Below are positions 1 to 4,229 of a stretch of 5,158 nucleotides of DNA, one piece after another. The position numbers were made by a program, and so were the translations under genes. Below the pieces are notes generated by a model that did no database searches, was not told where the DNA came from, and saw nothing but the letters and a program-made list of their open reading frames with translations. Numbering within the stretch: position 1 is the first letter of the stretch; every line of letters begins with the position of its first letter. Origin of the DNA: Bacillota bacterium (lineage in GTDB: Bacteria; Eremiobacterota; SpSt-956; JAKJGF01); NCBI GenBank assembly GCA_029555925.1, contig JAKPQU010000432.1, positions 1 to 5,158 of the forward strand. The letters run 5' to 3'.

Positions 1-4
1 AGTA

Positions 5-115
5 GTGAGTCGTGAAGAGTGAAAAGTGAAGGATGAAAAGTGAAGGGGAAAGGGTGAAGGATGAAACTGTCTATTACTCGTCACGTATCACGCATTACGA
101 CCCCCCCGTCACGAT
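5..115. repeat. Bipartite heptamer array downstream of the sensor kinase
   Basis: Nine contiguous 7-bp units (consensus GTGAAGG, for example GTGAGTC, GTGAAGA, GTGAAAA) run in exact register from 5 to 67. After a 6-bp break, six units in the opposite sense (TTACTCG, TCACGTA, TCACGCA, TTACGAC, CCCCCCG, TCACGAT) run from 74 to 115. The left half carries GTGA and the right half TCAC, so the two halves are partly complementary and could fold back. The array ends 1 bp before the stop codon of the histidine kinase (117-119). No terminator with a T-run is visible here, and the rest of the window start holds nothing else I can recognise. Confidence 0.85.
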
Positions 116-116
116 A

Positions 117-1139
117 TTACCCCTCCGGCAGAGTGAAGAAAAATTTTGTCCCTTCTCCTGTTTTACTTACCAGTCTTATATCGGAGCCATGTCCTTCCAG
201 GTATTGTTTTATAATATAGAGTCCCAGACCTGTACCGGTTTTTTCCCCTGTAACCTGGGTGAATTTCTGAAAAAGTTTTCCCTGCTCATGTCCGGCAATT
301 CCGCATCCTGTATCAGACACTTCAAAATCTACTCTTTCCCCTTTATTATATGCTACGATATTGATAAACCCTTTCTTTGTATAACGGAGAGCATTGGTTA
401 TAAAATTCTGAAATATTTGCCTTATTTTTTCTTTATCTCCATAAATAAGAGTTCCTTTTTGACAGGTAAAATTCAGTGTAATATCTTTTTCTACTGCTGC
501 AGGCATAAAGGTTTTTTTCAGTTCTACCAGTAAATCTTCAAGAAGAAATTTTTCAAAATTATAGATCATTTTACCTGTTTCCAGCCGTGACGAAGCGACT
601 ATATTATTGATAAGATTAAGCATAATGTTACCTGAATATCGTATCATATTTATACATTCACGTTTTTCTTCTTCCTCTAAATCACCTTCTAAAAAATTTG
701 TAAAGTTCATAATGGCTCCAAGAGGATTTTTTAAATCATGAGCAAGGATGGAAATAAATTCTTTTCGCGTTCTTTCTATTTCTTCTCTCATAAGTTTACG
801 TTCCGTAATATCCCTGAGGGTTATAAGTATTACTATACTGTCATCTGTCCAGTTAATCATTCCTGCAGTTACATCCATTGAACATACAGAACCGTCTGAC
901 CGGAGGAATTTCTGTTCTTCTATAACAGAATCATAGATATTGATTTTATCTATATCTTTAGTGTTCTCAGGGGGTAATAAAGATGAGTAGTTTTTACCTG
1001 TTAAATCTTCATAACCAAGGACATGTTTAACTGCTGAATTTGCCCATATGATTTCCCTTGTTTTAGGTTCAATAATTATGATTACATCCGACAGTTCATT
1101 GCATATTCTTTCATATCTGTCCTGCTTTGTCTCTCCCAT
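117..1139 (-). CDS. PAS-domain sensor histidine kinase (cytoplasmic)
   Basis: This 340-residue two-component sensor kinase autophosphorylates on a histidine and should pass the phosphate to a response regulator that is not in this window. An N-terminal PAS domain spans about residues 8-115 and ends in the usual DIT-ER linker (110-114). A HisKA dimerisation domain follows, with its H-box around FISILAHDLKNPL and phospho-acceptor His134. The HATPase_c domain shows an N-box (QIFQNFITNAL, Asn245/Asn249), a G1 box DTGCGI (276-281), an F-box LFQKF (289-293) and a G2 box GTGLGL (302-307). All catalytic motifs are intact. No transmembrane segment or signal peptide is visible, so it probably senses a cytoplasmic cue through PAS (ligand or cofactor unknown). 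The start is supported by AGAGGAG at 1146-1152, 6 nt upstream. The gene lies 129 bp downstream of glycerate kinase on the same strand, with an 89-bp repeat element filling most of the gap. Its target cannot be inferred. Confidence 0.95.
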   Translation of the reverse strand: MGETKQDRYERICNELSDVIIIIEPKTREIIWANSAVKHVLGYEDLTGKNYSSLLPPENTKDIDKINIYDSVIEEQKFLRSDGSVCSMDVTAGMINWTDDSIVILITLRDITERKLMREEIERTRKEFISILAHDLKNPLGAIMNFTNFLEGDLEEEEKRECINMIRYSGNIMLNLINNIVASSRLETGKMIYNFEKFLLEDLLVELKKTFMPAAVEKDITLNFTCQKGTLIYGDKEKIRQIFQNFITNALRYTKKGFINIVAYNKGERVDFEVSDTGCGIAGHEQGKLFQKFTQVTGEKTGTGLGLYIIKQYLEGHGSDIRLVSKTGEGTKFFFTLPEG

Positions 1140-1170
1140 AATCTTCTCCTCTGTATTTTGATAAGATAAT

Positions 1171-1259
1171 TACTGACCTGAGCATAAGCATGTAATAAAC
1201 GTTTTCCTCCCGTCACGCGTCACGAGAGCATATATGTATTATTTATGCTCACCTCAGTA
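1171..1259. mobile_element. 89-bp MITE-like inverted-repeat element, copy A
   Basis: The ends form a 17-bp imperfect inverted repeat: TACTGACCTGAGCATAA at 1171-1187 against the reverse complement of 1243-1259, with 15 of 17 matching. The outermost bases are TA at both ends, which fits a TA target duplication as made by IS630/Tc1-mariner-type transposases. The interior holds two heptamers (CGTCACGCGTCACG, 1211-1224). By my hand alignment it matches copy B (3593-3681) at 78 of 89 positions with no gaps. It begins 9 bp past the glycerate kinase stop and ends 31 bp before the kinase start codon. It encodes no protein, so movement in trans is an inference. It could equally be a regulatory hairpin or mRNA 3'-end structure, although no T-run follows it on the minus strand. 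Confidence 0.75.
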
Positions 1260-1268
1260 TATGTATGA

Positions 1269-2735
1269 TCATAGGCCACCGGGGCCGGTATATATCAAAA
1301 AAACATCATTCAAATTATTCCCCGTAGGGCCTGTTGTAAAAAGTTCTCTATGATGTTTTAAGAAATTATAAGAATCGTAGTTATTTATGGCTTCTATCAA
1401 TCCCTTTATATCTTTTAATCCTCTGTGAGAAAATCCTCCGCTCCCGTCAGTAGGGCCGTCTGTACCATCTGTTGATGCAAACATAGCACAGGTGTCAGGA
1501 TAATCGGGAATAATATCTCTCGTATAAAGAAGTGCTAAATGCTGGTTCCTTCCCCCTTTCCCTGAAATAGGAGGTATTTTAAAGGTTACCTCTCCTCCCA
1601 GTATGAGTAGTTTTTCTTTCGGGTAACTTTTTATTAATTCCTTCAGCTCTTTAATAAATTTTTCACCGGTCCCTGTTGTAGCAGGTGTTTTTATATATAC
1701 TGTATTAAACCCTTCTTTTTTTGCTTCATCTTCCAGTATATGGCAGAATGTTTCATTATCAAGAATTATGGAGTTTATGTGTGAGGCATGACACGTAACG
1801 CGTAACGCGTGACGGGTAGATAGATTCTTATCTGTAAGTGTACTGTCACAGCAGTTTATGCTCTGTTGAAATATATGATCATCAGGAAAAAGAGTTTCAG
1901 AGATTTCTCCCTTTATTCCCTTAAGAATAAGATTTTTTACTGAAACGGGAATTCTGTCTGAAAGATCGTATTTGTCTATAATATCCGAGCAGTCTTTAAA
2001 TGTTGAAATATCTCCGCATGTCGGGCCAGAGGCAACAGATGAAATATCCGAACCAATCACATCCGATATAATAAGGGAAATAAAAGATGCAGGATAAGCC
2101 ATTCTGGCAAGGCCTCCTCCTTTAATTTCAGACAGATGTTTTCTTATTATGTTTATTTCCTGGATAGTTGCTTCTGTTTTTATAAGTAAATCTGTCATTA
2201 CCTGCATATCGGAAAGACCTATACCTTTACGTGGTTTTTCGATAATTGCTGACCCTCCTCCGGAAATAAGGAAAATAATCAGATCGTCACGGGAAGCTTT
2301 ATGTAAATAAGTTATAATTTTTTCCGCACCTTTAATAGAATTCTCATCAGGTACAGGATGACCGGATTCAATTATTTCAATATGTCCCAGAGGGAGACTG
2401 TGGCCGTATTTTGTTACTACTGTTCCTTCTGCATCCGGTATAACATCTAAAATCCCCTTTGCCATGGCACAGGAAGCTTTCCCGAAGCCTGCAATAAATA
2501 TTTTCCTGAAATTAAATATTTTTATATGAGAATCGTGAAAGGTGAAGGGTGAAGGGTGAAAGGAAGACACGTTCCGATTATTCGTTGTAACTACCCGGTT
2601 ATGGCTCTCAGTATTAATTTCCAGAGTATTTCCTGAATATTTAATATGCTCTCTTACCACTATACGAGGAGAAGCTTTCTTTATTGCTGAATTGTATATA
2701 TTGATTAATTTGTTTTTTATCTCTTCTATTTTCAT
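1269..2735 (-). CDS. Glycerate 2-kinase (DUF4147/MOFRL family) with two repeat-derived insertions
   Basis: This 488-residue protein matches the bacterial GckA/TtuD-type glycerate kinases, which phosphorylate D-glycerate with ATP to 2-phosphoglycerate in the cytoplasm. The DUF4147 part contains FIAGFGKASCAMAKG (80-94), TKYGHSLPLG (108-117), ESGHPVPDE (123-131), FLISGGGSAIIEKP (155-168), EINIIRKHLSEIKGGGLA (193-210) and SDVIGSDISSVASGPT (224-239). The C-terminal MOFRL part contains LILGGEVTF (377-385), GKGGRNQHLAL (392-402), STDGTDGPTDGSGG (421-434) and TTGPTGNNLNDV (467-478). The family is usually about 420-450 residues. The excess is explained by two extra stretches at about residues 45-70 and 295-320, each built around a heptamer array, while all flanking motifs stay in frame and intact. 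No Shine-Dalgarno site precedes the ATG; a heptamer array ends 7 nt upstream, and the reading frame remains open through it. Probably functional, since there is no stop or frameshift, but this is unproven. Confidence 0.93.
   Translation of the reverse strand: MKIEEIKNKLINIYNSAIKKASPRIVVREHIKYSGNTLEINTESHNRVVTTNNRNVSSFHPSPFTFHDSHIKIFNFRKIFIAGFGKASCAMAKGILDVIPDAEGTVVTKYGHSLPLGHIEIIESGHPVPDENSIKGAEKIITYLHKASRDDLIIFLISGGGSAIIEKPRKGIGLSDMQVMTDLLIKTEATIQEINIIRKHLSEIKGGGLARMAYPASFISLIISDVIGSDISSVASGPTCGDISTFKDCSDIIDKYDLSDRIPVSVKNLILKGIKGEISETLFPDDHIFQQSINCCDSTLTDKNLSTRHALRVTCHASHINSIILDNETFCHILEDEAKKEGFNTVYIKTPATTGTGEKFIKELKELIKSYPKEKLLILGGEVTFKIPPISGKGGRNQHLALLYTRDIIPDYPDTCAMFASTDGTDGPTDGSGGFSHRGLKDIKGLIEAINNYDSYNFLKHHRELFTTGPTGNNLNDVFLIYTGPGGL
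1781..1822. repeat. In-frame heptamer array inside glycerate kinase (second insertion)
   Basis: Six contiguous 7-bp units on the plus strand: GTGAGGC, ATGACAC, GTAACGC, GTAACGC, GTGACGG, GTAGATA. The total is 42 bp, a multiple of three, so the frame is kept. On the coding (minus) strand it reads as residues 305-319 (LSTRHALRVTCHASH). In the family this position joins directly to the strand that appears here as NSIILDN (321-327), so the stretch is additional to the normal fold. Confidence 0.88.
2535..2562. repeat. In-frame heptamer array inside glycerate kinase (first insertion)
   Basis: Four exact 7-bp units on the plus strand: GTGAAAG, GTGAAGG, GTGAAGG, GTGAAAG. They resemble the left half of the array at 5-67. 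Degenerate units (GAGAATC before, GAAGACA after) may extend it to 42 bp, 2528-2569. The coding strand reads it as residues 58-67 (SFHPSPFTFH), between the N-terminal strand ending near NTLEIN (36-41) and the first conserved core strand FRKIFIAGFGK (76-86). The low-complexity, polar residues around it (45-57) also look like extra sequence. Confidence 0.85.
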
Positions 2736-2742
2736 ATAAGCC

Positions 2743-2837
2743 GTAATGCGTAATGCGTGATGCGTGATGTGTGGTTTTACCGGTACAGGGCGACTCCATG
2801 TGGTCGCCCCTGCTGCTCACTTTTCACTACTCACTTT
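2743..2837 (-). repeat. Composite repeat module, copy 1 (minus orientation)
   Basis: Read on the minus strand, the module has four parts: heptamers at 2837-2817 (AAAGTGA, GTAGTGA, AAAGTGA), a GC-rich hairpin (GGGCGACC against GTCGCCC, 2809-2788), the palindrome TACCGGTA (2785-2778), then four TCAC/TTAC heptamers (2770-2743). It fills nearly all of the gap between the oxidoreductase and glycerate kinase. The first heptamer supplies the TGA stop of the oxidoreductase (2833-2831), and the last unit ends 7 nt from the glycerate kinase ATG, where no ribosome binding site is visible. Its 37-bp core (2774-2810) matches copy 2 (3888-3924) at 32 positions. The hairpin has no T-run after it, so I do not call it a terminator. 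Confidence 0.82.
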
Positions 2838-3565
2838 CTTCCTGCCATAAAAGCTCTTGTAACTACTTCAAAGATCCAGTATCTTTCAGGCTGTATTACC
2901 ATGTGATGAATTGTTTCAGCTATATCTTCTGGCTGTATCATGGCCTCTCTGGCAGTTTTATCAGGATTTGTTCCCATATTCTGATGAAATTCACTGCTTG
3001 TAGAACCGGGACACAGAACGGATACTCTTACATTGAATGGTTTTGCTTCCAGAGCCACAGATTCTGTAAAACCCATAAGGGCAAATTTGGAAGCACAGTA
3101 ACCTGACATGTTTGCTATACCATTTCTTCCCGCACCTGATGAAATATTTATAATATATCCTTCTTTTCGTGTTTTCATATATGGCAATACATATCGTGTC
3201 ATAAGAAAAACACCTTTTATATTTGTATTCATCATTTCATCAAACTGCTCCACTGTCATATCTTCTACAGGAACTTTATAACCAAGGCCTGCATTATTTA
3301 TAAGAATATCTATATGGCCGTAAGTGTCTATAATAGTTGATACAACTGATTTTACCTCCTGATCTTTACTTACATCACAGGCATATATATTCAGATTAAG
3401 TTCCTCTTTTCCAAGTTCTTCTTTTGTTTTCCTTAATTTTTCTATATTTCTTGATATTGCTATTGCTATAGCTCCTTTCCCTGCAAAGAGTCGTGCCGTT
3501 TCCTTACCTATGCCGGTAGAACCGCCTGTAATTACTATGACTCTGTTTTTTACATTATTTTTCAT
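2831..3565 (-). CDS. Short-chain dehydrogenase/reductase (classical SDR)
   Basis: This 244-residue NAD(P)-dependent oxidoreductase has a single Rossmann-fold domain, a normal length for classical SDRs, and is cytoplasmic. The cofactor motif TGGSTGIG is at 13-20, an acidic cofactor-contact residue at Asp64 (ACDV), and NNAG at 90-93. The catalytic set is Asn115, Ser143, Tyr156 and Lys160 (YCASK), followed by the PG motif at 186-187. Arg39 after the second strand (ISRN) suggests a preference for NADPH, which is an inference from family knowledge. The substrate cannot be read from sequence; the family includes FabG-like ketoacyl reductases and many sugar, acid and alcohol dehydrogenases. AGGAGAG at 3576-3582, 10 nt upstream, supports the ATG. 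The stop codon lies inside a heptamer repeat. It is the first gene of the minus-strand run, with a likely sigma-70 promoter at 3711-3683. Confidence 0.95.
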   Translation of the reverse strand: MKNNVKNRVIVITGGSTGIGKETARLFAGKGAIAIAISRNIEKLRKTKEELGKEELNLNIYACDVSKDQEVKSVVSTIIDTYGHIDILINNAGLGYKVPVEDMTVEQFDEMMNTNIKGVFLMTRYVLPYMKTRKEGYIINISSGAGRNGIANMSGYCASKFALMGFTESVALEAKPFNVRVSVLCPGSTSSEFHQNMGTNPDKTAREAMIQPEDIAETIHHMVIQPERYWIFEVVTRAFMAGRK

Positions 3566-3592
3566 ATACTGTCCACTCTCCTATTTTTTTAT

Positions 3593-3681
3593 TATTGACC
3601 TGAGTATAAGCATATAATAAAAGTTCTCCTCCCGTCACGCGTTACGAGATCAAATAAGTATTATTTATGCTCACTACAGTA
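3593..3681. mobile_element. 89-bp MITE-like inverted-repeat element, copy B
   Basis: It has the same length and arrangement as copy A, with 78 of 89 positions identical and no gaps. Its terminal inverted repeats are more decayed: 3593-3609 against the reverse complement of 3665-3681 matches at 12 of 17. It is again bounded by TA on both sides and carries two heptamers in the centre (CGTCACGCGTTACG, 3633-3646). It starts 28 bp before the oxidoreductase start codon. If the promoter at 3711-3683 is used, nearly the whole element lies in the 5' leader of that mRNA. Sequence similarity to copy A does not clearly extend beyond the 89 bp. Confidence 0.75.
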
Positions 3682-3682
3682 G

Positions 3683-3711
3683 AGTATAGCTTAACCGGTT
3701 AAAATTTACAA
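3683..3711 (-). promoter_or_regulatory. Likely sigma-70 promoter for the oxidoreductase
   Basis: On the minus strand a -35 element TTGTAA (3711-3706, 4 of 6 consensus) is followed after exactly 17 bp by a -10 element TATACT (3688-3683, 5 of 6 consensus). Transcription would start near 3676, giving a leader of about 110 nt before the ATG at 3565. Confidence 0.6.
3691..3702. promoter_or_regulatory. 12-bp palindrome in the promoter spacer, candidate operator
   Basis: TTAACCGGTTAA is a perfect palindrome lying wholly between the -35 and -10 elements of the predicted oxidoreductase promoter. A dimeric repressor bound here would block RNA polymerase. The regulator is unknown, and TACCGGTA and ACCGGT sequences occur elsewhere in the window, so the site may be less specific than it looks. 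Confidence 0.4.
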
Positions 3712-3753
3712 TAATTATAGTGTATTTCATAGCTTATTAGAATTTAAGTCGTC

Positions 3754-3825
3754 GTGACGCGTAACGCGTGACGCGTGACGGGTTTAATCCCTGCGCATCA
3801 CGCATTACGCTTTACGCATTACGAG
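3754..3825. repeat. Inverted pair of four-unit heptamer arrays
   Basis: Four GTGACGC-type units (GTGACGC, GTAACGC, GTGACGC, GTGACGG; 3754-3781), a 16-bp spacer, then four units of opposite sense (TCACGCA, TTACGCT, TTACGCA, TTACGAG; 3798-3825). The halves are largely complementary and could form an imperfect hairpin of about 28 bp per arm. It lies in the 664-bp gap between the oxidoreductase and the chemoreceptor, which otherwise holds promoters and other repeats but no gene I can support. Confidence 0.85.
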
Positions 3826-3863
3826 GTCATTATTTATGGATAGTTATGAAACTAACTATAAAA

Positions 3864-4016
3864 GTGAGCAGTGAGTCGTGAGTCGTAGGGGCGACCCCCT
3901 GTGGTCGCCCGGTACCGGTAAAACACTCATCACACATCACGCATCACGGATCACGCAATCACGAACCACCCGTCACGCGTTACGCGTTACGCGTCACGAT
4001 TATCACGCATCACATA
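3864..4016 (+). repeat. Composite repeat module, copy 2 (plus orientation), with extended heptamer array
   Basis: Heptamers GTGAGCA, GTGAGTC, GTGAGTC (3864-3884) lead into a GC-rich hairpin (GGGCGACC, 6-nt loop, GGTCGCCC; 3889-3910), then TACCGGTA (3913-3920), then about twelve TCAC/TTAC heptamers (3930-4016, with one 1-bp slip at 3958). The order is the same as copy 1 at 2743-2837 but on the opposite strand. Relative to copy 1, the left arm has 14 extra bases, exactly two heptamers. The array ends 5 bp before the first candidate activator site of the chemoreceptor promoter. Confidence 0.85.
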
Positions 4017-4021
4017 AAAGA

Positions 4022-4070
4022 ATGTGTCACTTTACATATTTAAAGTCCCACTTATGTGTCATTGTTACAT
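4022..4070 (+). promoter_or_regulatory. Two candidate enhancer-binding-protein sites (UAS)
   Basis: ATGTGTCACTTTACAT (4022-4037) and ATGTGTCATTGTTACAT (4054-4070) are near-identical direct repeats whose starts are 32 bp apart, about three helical turns. The second is a partial dyad (ATGTnnCA-T-TGnnACAT), as expected for a dimeric activator. Their centres lie roughly 166 and 134 bp upstream of the predicted sigma-54 start site, the usual range for NtrC-family activators. Which activator binds is unknown. Confidence 0.5.
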
Positions 4071-4140
4071 GTTTTTTTATAAAATTCACCTGTTTTTTTA
4101 TCTTTAAATTTTTATTTCTCCCTGTTTTAAAAGGTTTTTT
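4071..4140 (+). other. Phased T-tracts between activator sites and promoter
   Basis: Two identical GTTTTTTTAT tracts (4071-4080 and 4092-4101) lie 21 bp apart, two helical turns. Shorter T-runs follow at 4109-4113, 4123-4126 and 4135-4140. Such phasing can bend DNA and could help loop the activator to the sigma-54 holoenzyme. This is an inference from base composition only. Confidence 0.35.
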
Positions 4141-4169
4141 ATGCTTTTCCTCTCTTTGAATTATTCCTG

Positions 4170-4185
4170 TGGCACATATATTGCT
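4170..4185 (+). promoter_or_regulatory. Sigma-54 (RpoN) -24/-12 promoter of the chemoreceptor
   Basis: TGGCAC-N5-TTGCT matches the sigma-54 consensus (TGGCACR-N4-TTGCW), with the invariant GG (4171-4172) and GC (4183-4184) exactly 12 bp apart. Transcription should start near 4196, leaving a leader of about 34 nt that contains AGGAGG. Expression would depend on RpoN and an ATP-dependent activator, consistent with the paired sites upstream. Confidence 0.82.
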
Positions 4186-4229
4186 TAATAGTAATATAGA
4201 AAATATTTTTAAAACAGGAGGTTTTTATT

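Noticed and set aside
33..533. Plus-strand open frame of 166 codons overlapping the histidine kinase
   Set aside because: Its start lies in a heptamer array and the rest is antisense to a clearly conserved HATPase domain. No ribosome binding site or recognisable domain.
2599..2613. Remnant of the 89-bp element's terminal repeat next to the first glycerate kinase insertion (TACTGAGAGCCATAA on the coding strand)
   Set aside because: It resembles TACTGAGGTGAGCATAA only with gaps, and no second end is recognisable. A 9-bp match (TTTATGCTC) near 1855-1863 is similarly weak and in a different heptamer orientation. Chance cannot be excluded.
2788..2809. Rho-independent terminator after the oxidoreductase
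   Set aside because: The GC-rich hairpin is convincing but no T-run follows on the minus strand. The same hairpin recurs at 3889-3910 as part of a repeat module, not at a gene end.
3595..3616. Plus-strand promoter TTGACC...TATAAT within MITE copy B
   Set aside because: The spacing between the two boxes is only 12 bp, far from the required 16-18, and copy A does not preserve the boxes.
3930..4016. A short CRISPR array, because of many regularly repeated units
   Set aside because: The units are 7 bp and contiguous, with no unique spacers, no repeat of 23 bp or more and no cas genes nearby. This is a tandem heptamer repeat.
3878..4159. Plus-strand open frame of 93 codons upstream of the chemoreceptor
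   Set aside because: It consists of translated hairpin and heptamer repeats followed by T-rich promoter DNA. The stop-free nature of the TCAC repeat sense explains the length.
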